From the NCBI GenBank assembly GCA_934130235.1, contig CAKOXU010000021.1:1-15971 (forward strand): a DNA stretch of 15,971 nucleotides, given 5' to 3'. The position numbers and the translations under genes are program-made. The DNA is from an uncultured Bacilli bacterium. Its GTDB lineage: Bacteria; Bacillota_I; Bacilli_A; RF39; UBA660. Under the pieces are notes generated by a model, which saw only the letters and a program-made list of their open reading frames with translations, was not told the origin of the DNA and searched no databases. Below, piece after piece: positions 1 to 7,092 of the stretch; position 1 is the first letter of the stretch; each line of letters opens with the position of its first letter.

Positions 1-21
1 TTTTTGAATAACCAATTAACA

Positions 22-47
22 AAAAAAGCGTTTAATTACGCTTTTTT
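22..47 (-). terminator. Intrinsic terminator of the surface-protein gene, overlapping its stop codon
   Basis: On the minus strand an AAAAAAGCGT arm pairs with ACGCTTTTTT around a six-base loop, giving a perfect 10-bp stem that ends in a T run. The gene's TAA stop (36-38) lies at the top of the stem and in the loop, so the last lysine and alanine codons form the left arm. Confidence 0.85.
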
Positions 48-1817
48 AAATGGAAATTTAATATCCTTATCTATCCCTTTAATTTTTAAGTAAGCTAATG
101 CTCCACCAGCTAAAACTAATATACTACCAATAATTATATATAATGTCTTTTTAACGCCAGTATCTGGAACTTTAACAGATATTGGATAATTGTATAATGT
201 GATTGTTTCTCCTTTTGTAACAAATTTATTTGTATTTGTTGTAAGTAGTTTTACATCTCCATTTTCAAGTATTTCAAATTCAAATTCAGTTTTAATTGCT
301 ACATAACCCTTAGGCGCTACTGTCTCAGTTAAAGTATATTTTCCTGGTTCTAAATAAAACTCAGTTGATTTCTTAGTAGAATCAAACTCTTTAACAATTT
401 TACCTTTTGCATCTTTTATAACGATATGAGCTCCCTCTAATTCGTCTTCATTAGCAACATCTTTTTTACTAAATTTTTGTTTAATTGGTTCGTTAACTAC
501 ATTAATTTGATTTTTTGTTTTACTATCTACACTAAAGAACTTGTTTTCTTCTTTTTTAGTAGTAATACTTATACTACCATTTTTAATAGTAAATTGTACT
601 TTTTGATTCTTAACATCATCAATAACTTTATATCCTGTTGCAGGTTTTACTTCGTGTAAAACAAAAGTATTATAGTCATCTTCGTCGTAATATAAATTAC
701 TAAAAGTTATCATACCATTTGAATCAGTTTTAACAGCAGCTACATCTTTACCATCTATTGTTTTAGCATTTTTACCATTTTTATCATATAACATAAATGT
801 AGCATTTGCGACTGGTTTTTTATTTTCTTTGTTAGTTTTAACAACCTTTATAGATGTACTTTCACTATATAAACTAATTTCTTTTGACACATCGCCATTC
901 TTTGATCCTGGATTTCCAGGTGTATATTGTAAACTAACTATTGGTTGCCAATCACCAGATGAATACTCAGTTAATTTAACTGTAAAAGTACCCCATGTTT
1001 GAACTACACCAGTTCCTTTCACTATAACTTTAAAGTTAGGTATACTAGTAACATTAGCAGCTGGAATCTTTACATAAATCTTATCAGCTGTTATTGTAGC
1101 ACCTGATGCTGATCCAGTTTTAGCATTTTCATCCGTAGTAATAAATGCACCTGCTGGTAAAAATCCATTAGAATTAGCAGCTAAACTCACAACATACCCT
1201 GAATTCAAACCACTTCCTGATATAGTTATTGGTTTAGAAATATAGTAACCATCTACCATTTTCATTTTAGAATCACTGATTTTCAAGCTTAAACTAATAG
1301 TTTTATCTGTAACATTCATTTTGTTATCAGTACAATTACCCTCATATTTTTCATAATACCATATTGATTTTTGTATCTTTTCATATGAGGAATTATTTGT
1401 AGCATAATTCTTCAAATCACTTTCAGTAATATTACCATTTTTTGAATTTAAAGATTTAACAATACCGCATACTTTACCGCTTGTTGTATAAGTTTTTCCT
1501 GTTGCACTATAGGAATTTCCACTGTGATATTTAATTCCCATGGCACCACAAAATACTGGTATAATAGTACCTGAATTATTTTGGGCATATAATTTATACA
1601 TTGCATAATCAGATGATACAAATCCCGTTTCATTACCATTAGCATCTAATCTTTTCATACCGTTAAAATCTGCATCAACTTTAGTCAAATCACCACCTGT
1701 ACAGTGATCAGCAGCAACACAACTTTCAAGATCAGCTGCTTTTACATTCATACTAACAAACATAGTTATAGCTAATACAAATGTCATTAAAAATTTAAAT
1801 AACTTCTTATTCTTCAT
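36..1817 (-). CDS. Cell-wall-anchored surface protein with likely thioester domain, two SpaA/CnaB-type domains and VPDTG sorting signal
   Basis: A 593-residue exported surface protein or pilin-like adhesin. Residues 1-28 form a signal peptide (basic start, hydrophobic core, VKAA end). Residues 30-160 resemble a thioester-forming adhesin domain: Cys90 in FCGAMG and Gln149 in IQKSIWYY would form the Cys-Gln bond, although four other cysteines (33, 39, 117, 162) are also present. Two CnaB/SpaA-like domains follow. In the first (about 320-445), Lys327, Glu389 (HEVKPATGY) and Asn442 (VVNEP) are candidate isopeptide residues. In the second (about 447-547), lysines near 450, Glu498 (TETVAPKGY) and Asn543 play that role. 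VPDTG (550-554), a hydrophobic segment (558-577) and a lysine-rich tail form a sortase signal. The second ATG (1817) is chosen because its GGAAGG site is 8 bases away; the ATG at 1823 is too close. It has its own promoter and no sortase gene is in view. Surface anchoring is secure; the thioester is inferred. Confidence 0.85.
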   Translation of the reverse strand: MKNKKLFKFLMTFVLAITMFVSMNVKAADLESCVAADHCTGGDLTKVDADFNGMKRLDANGNETGFVSSDYAMYKLYAQNNSGTIIPVFCGAMGIKYHSGNSYSATGKTYTTSGKVCGIVKSLNSKNGNITESDLKNYATNNSSYEKIQKSIWYYEKYEGNCTDNKMNVTDKTISLSLKISDSKMKMVDGYYISKPITISGSGLNSGYVVSLAANSNGFLPAGAFITTDENAKTGSASGATITADKIYVKIPAANVTSIPNFKVIVKGTGVVQTWGTFTVKLTEYSSGDWQPIVSLQYTPGNPGSKNGDVSKEISLYSESTSIKVVKTNKENKKPVANATFMLYDKNGKNAKTIDGKDVAAVKTDSNGMITFSNLYYDEDDYNTFVLHEVKPATGYKVIDDVKNQKVQFTIKNGSISITTKKEENKFFSVDSKTKNQINVVNEPIKQKFSKKDVANEDELEGAHIVIKDAKGKIVKEFDSTKKSTEFYLEPGKYTLTETVAPKGYVAIKTEFEFEILENGDVKLLTTNTNKFVTKGETITLYNYPISVKVPDTGVKKTLYIIIGSILVLAGGALAYLKIKGIDKDIKFPFKKA

Positions 1818-1844
1818 AAACATTTCCTTCCTATTGTTAATACA

Positions 1845-1873
1845 ATTATAACATAAATAAAAAAAAGTGTAAA
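1845..1873 (-). promoter_or_regulatory. Promoter of the surface-protein gene
   Basis: TTTACA (1868-1873) is separated by 17 bases from TATAAT (1845-1850), which is preceded by TG one base upstream (extended -10, TGTTATAAT). The -35 box lies inside the stem of the preceding murD terminator, so the two signals share bases. Confidence 0.75.
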
Positions 1874-1890
1874 TAATTTTACGCTTTTTT
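1861..1890 (-). terminator. Intrinsic terminator of murL-murD
   Basis: Immediately after the murD TAG stop, AAAAAAGCGTAAA pairs with TTTACACTTTTTT (one C-A mismatch) around a four-base loop. The right arm supplies the T tract. Confidence 0.8.
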
Positions 1891-3234
1891 CTACAAATTT
1901 CTTATATATTCTTTATACTTATTTCCTTTTTCAATAAAATTCTTAAAATATTCATAGCTACTAGCAGCAGGGCTCATCAAAACTATTTTCCCTTTTTGTG
2001 TTATTTTACTTGCTGCTTTAACAGCTTCTTCTAATGATTCTATATAATAATAATTTTTATCTATACCATCTTTTTCTAATATTTTTCCTACTTTATATCC
2101 AGTAGTTGGCATACATATTAAATTTCTTACTGTACTTAATTTTAAATATTCTATTAAAGGCATATAATCAATACCTCTATCCATACCACCGAATATTAAA
2201 GTGTCCGTATCTTTCAAAGCCTTAAGTGCATTTATAGTAGCCTCTGGTATCGTTGCGATCGAATCATTATAGTATGTTATACCATTATATTCACCTACTA
2301 ATTCCATACGATGTTCTAAAGGACTAAAAGATTCAATAGTATTATTAATTTTATTCAAATCTAAATCTAATATAATTCCTACCATATATACAAACATAAT
2401 ATTAATAAGATTATGATCTCCTATTAACTTACGTTTATTATTTTTATTATATATTACTTTTCCAGAATATATTACATCATCATTATTTAAGTATATAGAG
2501 GCCTTTTTAGTATTAGAAATACTATATAATTTTGACTTATATTTATATTCATTTATATATTTAACAGTAGCATCATTATCAAGACAATATATACCATAAT
2601 CATCAGAATTTTGATATTTAAACATATTCATTTTATTCATATGATAGTGAAAAACAGTTCCAGCATGATCCAAGTGATCCTCAAATAAATTAAGTATTAA
2701 TCCTATATGTGGTGATACATGAGTATACTCTAATTGATGAGCACTCATTTCAATAACTAAGTATGTATTTTCATTATATTTTTCTACTTCATCTAATATT
2801 GGTATTCCAATATTACCAAGAAGATAAGCATCATACCCTTGATCTTTTAATACATTATATATAAGAGTCGTAGTAGTACTTTTTCCTTTAGTTCCAGTTA
2901 TACCAATCGTATTATTTTTAAAAACCTCTAAAACCAATTCTAATTGAGAAGTAATTTTATCTTCTATATTAGAAGTATCTATATCTTTTAAAGAAATACC
3001 TGGAGTTTTAATAATTAAATCATATTTATCTAAATTCGATAAATAATTATCCCCGAATATAATGGATACATTTTCATCATTTACTTTGTTTCTAATATCA
3101 CATTTATCTATTATAGTAAGTCTCTTATTGGGTAAATGTCTTCTTATAAAATTATAAGTAGAAACGCCCTCAAGTCCAAATCCTAAAATAGCTATTTCTT
3201 TATCATTTAATTTTTCTATTATACTATTATACAT
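1891..3234 (-). CDS. murD: MurD-family UDP-MurNAc-L-alanine:glutamate ligase, probably the L-glutamate-adding MurD2 type
   Basis: A 447-residue cytoplasmic Mur ligase, normal length for MurD, which adds glutamate to UDP-MurNAc-L-Ala with ATP. The N-terminal UDP-binding domain begins KEIAILGFGLEG (12-23), the P-loop is GTKGKST (114-120), and the central motif FEDHLDH is at 184-190. HRME is at 308-311 and the C-terminal signature LMSPAASSYEYF is at 419-430. Canonical MurD carries NDSKAT in the C-terminal linker region; here it is NDSIATIPEAT (323-333), with Ile326 in place of lysine. As I recall, MurD2 proteins partnered with MurL look similar here. The gene overlaps murL by 8 bases, implying translational coupling, so I infer that it adds L-Glu, which MurL then epimerises. 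MurD family membership is near certain; the L-Glu preference is inferred. Confidence 0.9.
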   Translation of the reverse strand: MYNSIIEKLNDKEIAILGFGLEGVSTYNFIRRHLPNKRLTIIDKCDIRNKVNDENVSIIFGDNYLSNLDKYDLIIKTPGISLKDIDTSNIEDKITSQLELVLEVFKNNTIGITGTKGKSTTTTLIYNVLKDQGYDAYLLGNIGIPILDEVEKYNENTYLVIEMSAHQLEYTHVSPHIGLILNLFEDHLDHAGTVFHYHMNKMNMFKYQNSDDYGIYCLDNDATVKYINEYKYKSKLYSISNTKKASIYLNNDDVIYSGKVIYNKNNKRKLIGDHNLINIMFVYMVGIILDLDLNKINNTIESFSPLEHRMELVGEYNGITYYNDSIATIPEATINALKALKDTDTLIFGGMDRGIDYMPLIEYLKLSTVRNLICMPTTGYKVGKILEKDGIDKNYYYIESLEEAVKAASKITQKGKIVLMSPAASSYEYFKNFIEKGNKYKEYIRNL

Positions 3235-4579
3235 ATTTACTTACCTCTTTTTTCAATAATAAATTAAAGTGGTCATCTAAATTATTTTCATTTGAATAAT
3301 CTAATTCAAACTTGTGATCTAATTCAATAGGATAATTATCCTTATAATATTTGAGTAAAGGAGGTAAAAAAGAAAGATTAGTTATAAGTTTACTAACTGC
3401 ATACCTCACCTCTTCATACATTCCAACACATTCAAATGGTTTAGTTTCACTATATCCTAATAACTCATTAAAAATATTAATTAAGTTTTCATCTTCATAC
3501 AAATCAGTACCAAATATATCTATCAATTTATCTTTATATAAATAAGGGCTTAAAATTATATATACAAATAAGCACTTAGGACATTTACAGCACCATTTCC
3601 ATGGAGTACTTTTAGATCCTACATTACAACTTTTAAATATTTTATGATACTTTGTATAGTTAGAAAACAACATACCTATTGTAAATTCATTGAGTGGTCT
3701 AAGTAAACTAAAATACTTAATATCTATATTAAAATATTTATTAGTATATTCGTTAAAATCACATTCAAATTCATAACTTTTAGAATACTGATGATTAATT
3801 TTAGTTCCTAGCACGGTAGGCTCATTCGCACTATTTTCATTAGATAAAATAATATTTTTTTTATTACTTAAATAAGCACACATATATGTTGTAAATGCTA
3901 CTAAAGATGAAAACGGCGTATGTCCATTTAAAAATCCTTTATTATTCAAATCAATTATTTTTTTATCAAGTACTCTCTTATAAGCGAAATAATCATCATA
4001 CCCTCCTGCTTTTATGCATTCTAAATGTACTTCTTTAGGATTCATAACTATAGGAGTATTAATACTTTTTTCATCTCTCATAACTTCTAAAGTTACACAA
4101 GAATCTTTACCGCCACCTATAGGAATTAAATTACCAATAGGATTATAATTTATATTAAAAGATTCTCTTTTACTCTTAGTACAAGTTATATTCATTAAAT
4201 TATCCAATTCTACTTTTATACCATTAGTATATAACATTTCCCCAAGGCCATAGTAATATAGCTTTTTAAACCATTGTATTTGTTCTTCATTAATATAATC
4301 TGCATTTATTATAACATTAGGAGAACAAGTACATTTAAAATAACTGACAAGTTCTACTAGTCCTATATGGAACACCATATATTTAAATAAATTATTATCT
4401 ATATTTTTATTTGTTATATACTTTTTTTCTATTTCATAGTAAGGATTAAATTCAACCAATCCTTCAATTTTAAATGTATAAGTAATGCGCAATACTTTTT
4501 CTTTATCCTCTATTTTATAACTATCATATATAAAAGTAGGATATTTTTTTCTAAGTTTATCAAACAATTCTTGATTCAT
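3227..4579 (-). CDS. murL: UDP-N-acetyl-alpha-D-muramoyl-L-alanyl-L-glutamate epimerase (MurL)
   Basis: A 450-residue protein of usual MurL length. MurL inverts the terminal L-Glu of UDP-MurNAc-L-Ala-L-Glu to D-Glu in an ATP-dependent reaction, replacing glutamate racemase plus ordinary MurD. Recognised family features are GGGKDS (155-160, a PP-loop-like nucleotide-binding motif), GHTPFSSLVAF (219-229), SNENSANE (246-253), NHQYSKSYEFE (262-272), YFSLLRPLNE (289-298) and the cysteine cluster WCCKCPKC (329-336), likely a metal site. The start ATG follows AGGTGAT at good spacing. A promoter sits between sigE and this gene. The downstream MurD-like ligase overlaps by 8 bases, matching the known MurD2-MurL partnership. 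The family was identified from remembered motifs, without an alignment. Confidence 0.87.
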   Translation of the reverse strand: MNQELFDKLRKKYPTFIYDSYKIEDKEKVLRITYTFKIEGLVEFNPYYEIEKKYITNKNIDNNLFKYMVFHIGLVELVSYFKCTCSPNVIINADYINEEQIQWFKKLYYYGLGEMLYTNGIKVELDNLMNITCTKSKRESFNINYNPIGNLIPIGGGKDSCVTLEVMRDEKSINTPIVMNPKEVHLECIKAGGYDDYFAYKRVLDKKIIDLNNKGFLNGHTPFSSLVAFTTYMCAYLSNKKNIILSNENSANEPTVLGTKINHQYSKSYEFECDFNEYTNKYFNIDIKYFSLLRPLNEFTIGMLFSNYTKYHKIFKSCNVGSKSTPWKWCCKCPKCLFVYIILSPYLYKDKLIDIFGTDLYEDENLINIFNELLGYSETKPFECVGMYEEVRYAVSKLITNLSFLPPLLKYYKDNYPIELDHKFELDYSNENNLDDHFNLLLKKEVSKYV

Positions 4580-4594
4580 ACTATCACCTATATA

Positions 4595-4623
4595 ATTATA
4601 TCATTATTTATGTATAAAAGTAA
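4595..4623 (-). promoter_or_regulatory. Promoter of murL-murD
   Basis: Extended -10 TGATATAAT (4595-4603), with a weak -35 TTACTT (4618-4623) at 17-base spacing. It abuts the sigE stop codon at 4625-4627. No terminator is visible between sigE and murL, so some readthrough from spoIIGA-sigE is possible. Confidence 0.55.
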
Positions 4624-4624
4624 A

Positions 4625-5311
4625 TTATCTATTCTGTAATTTCAATTTATTTATAACTTTTTTCTCTATTCTTGAAATATAAGACTGACTAATTCCCAAA
4701 ATTGAAGCAACTTCTTTTTGAGTTCTTTCTTTATTATTAAAAAGGCCATATCTCATAGACATTATAGTTTTATCTCTATCATTTAAATTAGAAATTTCAG
4801 TATAAAGGATCTTTTTTTCTACCTCGCTTTCTAAAGGTCTAGTAACTACATCTGAATCAGTACCAATAATATCTTCTAAATGTAGCTCATTTCCTTCAGA
4901 ATCAAATGATAAACTATCCTCAAAACTAACTTCCGTTCTTCTTTTTTTGTTTTTCCTTAAAAACATTAGTATTTCATTATCAATACAACGAGAGGCATAT
5001 GTTGCAAGCTTAATATTCTTATCAAGTCTATATGTATTAACCCCTTTTATTAAGCCTATTGTTCCTATGCTTACCAAATCTTCTAAATCTATTTTAGTAT
5101 TCTCATACTTTTTTGATAAAAATACTACTAGTCTTAAATTATGTTTAATTAACTTATCACGTGCTGATTTATCTCCTTGCATAGATAAAGTAACATATTT
5201 AATTTCATCCTCAACACTTAACGGTTCAGGTAATTTATCTAAACTTCCAACAAAAAAACAATTACTATTTGTGAACAATCTTTTAATAAAAAATAATAAT
5301 TTTCTAAACAA
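4625..5311 (-). CDS. sigE: Pro-sigma-E, mother-cell sporulation sigma factor
   Basis: A 228-residue sigma-70-family factor that directs early mother-cell transcription during sporulation. Region 2 spans about 50-125 (NLRLVVFLSKKYENTKIDLEDLVSIG region, then KLATYASRCIDNEI), and region 4 helix-turn-helix is about 196-222 (TQKEVASILGISQSYISRIE). It resembles Bacillus SigE closely, including SIGTIGLIKGVNTY and EVSFEDSLSFD. The N-terminus RKLLFFIKRLF followed by CFFVGSLDKLPEPLS matches the pro-sequence of pro-sigma-E, which in Bacillus is membrane-associated and removed by SpoIIGA near the aromatic pair; cleavage here is expected near Phe20-Val21. The start is TTG at 5311, six bases after GGAGGG, which lies within the end of spoIIGA two bases upstream. 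In many relatives sigG follows; here murL does. Confidence 0.93.
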   Translation of the reverse strand: MFRKLLFFIKRLFTNSNCFFVGSLDKLPEPLSVEDEIKYVTLSMQGDKSARDKLIKHNLRLVVFLSKKYENTKIDLEDLVSIGTIGLIKGVNTYRLDKNIKLATYASRCIDNEILMFLRKNKKRRTEVSFEDSLSFDSEGNELHLEDIIGTDSDVVTRPLESEVEKKILYTEISNLNDRDKTIMSMRYGLFNNKERTQKEVASILGISQSYISRIEKKVINKLKLQNR

Positions 5312-5313
5312 AT

Positions 5314-6054
5314 TTATCCCTCCAATAATCTATTTAAAATAACATCTGCACCATCTATTGATATATCATCTATAAGTCCAATCAAAATATCAAAGTATTT
5401 CTTATCATTATATATTATATAATCTACTTTGATTACCTTTAGTAAACCTGTACTAATGGATTTATATGGTATTAATCTAAAATTATTACACTTAAATAAT
5501 AATTTTCTTTTATCAATTAAGATAACTTTTTTTAAAGTAAGTGGATCTACTAGAGTATTCCCTGTATCCATATATGCAGTATATTTATACTTTTTACCTT
5601 CCTTTACTATAAATAACACTTTATAATTTGGATATTCATATCTAATCTTATTAAACTGTAATATGATGAAAAAAAGAATTACTGGACTTAATACTAATAA
5701 GGCTACACTATTAATCATGAAATTAGTATAGTTTTTAATATTTAGTATATACATAAATCCACCCAAAAGAATAGAAAACATATAAAAATATATTACATTT
5801 TTTATAGTATACTTAATCGAAATAAATTTAAACGCTATTATATTTATAATTACTGCACTTAAAAGCTTAATAAGTATTACACATATATCACTTATATTTA
5901 TAAATAAAAATATAATAGTAAAACTACCAAAAAAAGAACCTATTAAAAGTCTATTAGTATTATAATTTCTTCTAAGTATCTTCCCTACACATAATAGTAA
6001 CATAAAATCTATAAAGAAATTCACTATTAGTAAAACATCTATATATATTTTCAC
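5314..6054 (-). CDS. spoIIGA: SpoIIGA, membrane-embedded aspartic protease that processes pro-sigma-E
   Basis: A 246-residue protein beginning MKIYIDVLLIVNFFIDF, the typical SpoIIGA opening. The N-terminal half contains about five hydrophobic segments (roughly residues 5-130). The C-terminal cytosolic part carries the aspartic protease motif DTGN at 163-166 (Asp163 catalytic), followed by DPLT, IPYKSIS and GADVILNRLL as in the family. SpoIIGA cleaves pro-sigma-E in the mother cell after a forespore signal reaches it. The chosen start is GTG at 6054, because AAGGTGAT lies four bases upstream and the protein then begins at the conserved N-terminus; an upstream ATG at 6090 would add 12 unlikely residues. 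It is followed by sigE after two bases, an obvious two-gene operon. No clear Spo0A box was seen upstream. Confidence 0.92.
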   Translation of the reverse strand: MKIYIDVLLIVNFFIDFMLLLCVGKILRRNYNTNRLLIGSFFGSFTIIFLFINISDICVILIKLLSAVIINIIAFKFISIKYTIKNVIYFYMFSILLGGFMYILNIKNYTNFMINSVALLVLSPVILFFIILQFNKIRYEYPNYKVLFIVKEGKKYKYTAYMDTGNTLVDPLTLKKVILIDKRKLLFKCNNFRLIPYKSISTGLLKVIKVDYIIYNDKKYFDILIGLIDDISIDGADVILNRLLEG

Positions 6055-6076
6055 ACTATCACCTTTTATAGTGTAC

Positions 6077-6106
6077 AAAAAAAAGCGCACATAAAATGTC
6101 GCTTTT
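6077..6106 (-). terminator. Terminator between the exonuclease gene and spoIIGA
   Basis: AAAGCG-ACAT pairs with ATGT-G-CGCTTT (one bulged G) around a TTT loop and runs into eight Ts. The right-strand start overlaps the TAA stop of the exonuclease gene (6105-6107). Confidence 0.8.
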
Positions 6107-6686
6107 ACTTGTTAATAACCATAAATTTATAATTAGTTAAATCTTCTATTTTTTTAAAATTATTAAGTTCCAATCTTTTAAGCATTTTAATAAATATTAA
6201 TGCAGTTCCTTGTGAATCATAATCTGCACGATGGTGCTTATTTTCATCCCAATCTATATTATATCTTTTAACTAAAACAGCTAAATTATGATATTTTTCG
6301 CTTGAATCTAAATATCTAGATATTCCAAGAGTGTCTATAACAATATTACTAATTTCTCCCAAATTATATAATTTATATGCTTTAGTTAAAAAAGATAAAT
6401 CGAATCGCGCATTATGTGCGACCATAGGTAAATCCCCTACCCATTTCATAAAATCACAAACAACTTCTTTTTCAGTTCTTTTTCCTTTTAACATATCATT
6501 GGTTATATATGTTATACTAGTTATTTCATCACTTATATCTCGTCCTGGATATATAAGTTCATCAAATCTATCTATAATTTCACCATTTTTTAATTTAACT
6601 GCACCTATCTCTATAATAGAATCACCACTATTAGGATAAAGTCCAGTAGTTTCTAAATCAAATACAACATACTCATCATTAATCAT
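6105..6686 (-). CDS. DnaQ/PolC-epsilon-type 3'-5' exonuclease
   Basis: A stand-alone 193-residue DEDDh exonuclease of the DNA polymerase III epsilon family. Exo I is VFDLETTG (8-15; Asp10 and Glu12), Exo II is the NARFDLSFL motif, and Exo III is HHRADYDSQGTA, giving the DEDDh residue set. These enzymes remove nucleotides from single-stranded 3' ends in proofreading or repair; without a polymerase or helicase domain its exact partner cannot be told. The start ATG follows GAGGTG with good spacing. It lies about 20 bases downstream of the 6S-like RNA, and no separate promoter is evident, so it may be transcribed by readthrough from that RNA. A terminator separates it from spoIIGA. Confidence 0.88.
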   Translation of the reverse strand: MINDEYVVFDLETTGLYPNSGDSIIEIGAVKLKNGEIIDRFDELIYPGRDISDEITSITYITNDMLKGKRTEKEVVCDFMKWVGDLPMVAHNARFDLSFLTKAYKLYNLGEISNIVIDTLGISRYLDSSEKYHNLAVLVKRYNIDWDENKHHRADYDSQGTALIFIKMLKRLELNNFKKIEDLTNYKFMVINK

Positions 6687-6703
6687 AATACACCTCTATA
6701 AAT

Positions 6704-6876
6704 AAAAAAAGCCAAACAATCGACATCCCAACCGAATAAAACCTAGTCTCCCAGGTGGGCATCACATTATAATCGTTAGGATCCTCTAACTAGAGAGTAT
6801 TCGACACGGAAAATAAATTAGATTCCCAATTATATCGATTAGTAGGTTTTTCATAAAAGACATCATATTGTTCAGC
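6704..6876 (-). ncRNA. ssrS: Putative 6S RNA (SsrS-like), about 170 nt
   Basis: A promoter at 6883-6911 predicts a start at G6876, exactly the first base of a 10-bp closing stem: GCTGAACAAT (6876-6867) pairs with ATTGTTTGGC (6720-6711), followed by seven Ts. Inside, AAAACCTA pairs with TAGGTTTT, then TTGGGAATC pairs with GATCCTAA (one bulge), and CTCT/AGAG forms an apical hairpin. The 3' half holds GCCCACCTGGG, which resembles the conserved 3' segment of Gram-positive 6S RNAs as I recall it. Size, long rod shape with internal bulges and paired ends fit 6S RNA, which binds sigma-A RNA polymerase. The alternative is a structured leader of the downstream exonuclease gene. No covariance search was possible. 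Confidence 0.62.
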
Positions 6877-6882
6877 ACCATA

Positions 6883-6911
6883 ATTATATCATAAATAAAT
6901 TATCTATTCAA
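6883..6911 (-). promoter_or_regulatory. Promoter of the 6S-like RNA
   Basis: TTGAAT (6906-6911), 17-base spacer, TATAAT (6883-6888) with TG one base upstream (TGATATAAT). The predicted +1 is G6876. It lies back to back with the plus-strand promoter at 6932-6960, with 20 bases between the two -35 boxes. Confidence 0.82.
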
Positions 6912-6931
6912 TATTTTTTTATAAAAATATT

Positions 6932-6960
6932 TTGACAAAAATAATAAGGTGTGCTATTAT
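6932..6960 (+). promoter_or_regulatory. Strong plus-strand promoter of the five-hairpin RNA
   Basis: A perfect TTGACA (6932-6937), 17-base spacer and TATTAT (6955-6960). The predicted +1 is G6967, exactly the first base of the first hairpin. No protein gene lies downstream in this orientation. Confidence 0.8.
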
Positions 6961-7032
6961 TAGTACGTGAGAATTATCTCACATGTCAAAAACACAGACA
7001 CTTCTTTGGTGTTGTAGTTTTTGTTGTTAAAC

Positions 7033-7054
7033 GTTTAAGTCAATTGACTTAAAC
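7033..7054. repeat. Perfect 22-bp palindrome
   Basis: Half-site GTTTAAGTCAA is followed directly by its exact reverse complement with no spacer. Read as RNA it is hairpin H3 of the plus-strand transcript, with an AATT loop. Read as DNA it has the form of an operator for a dimeric repressor, but it sits about 65 bases inside the transcript, not at a promoter. Confidence 0.85.
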
Positions 7055-7092
7055 TTAGGCATTCTACGAATGTCTAACATTTTTCTTTGCTG

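Noticed and set aside
4947..5342. A 131-codon open frame on the plus strand opposite sigE and spoIIGA
   Set aside because: Antisense to strongly conserved genes, with no promoter or ribosome binding site.
6055..6090. Upstream ATG start for spoIIGA
   Set aside because: The extra 12 residues precede the conserved MKIYIDV opening and the AAGGTGAT site fits the GTG at 6054.
6798..6808. Spo0A-box-like TGTCGAA on the minus strand
   Set aside because: It lies inside the 6S-like RNA, far from the spoIIGA promoter, and a seven-base match is expected by chance.
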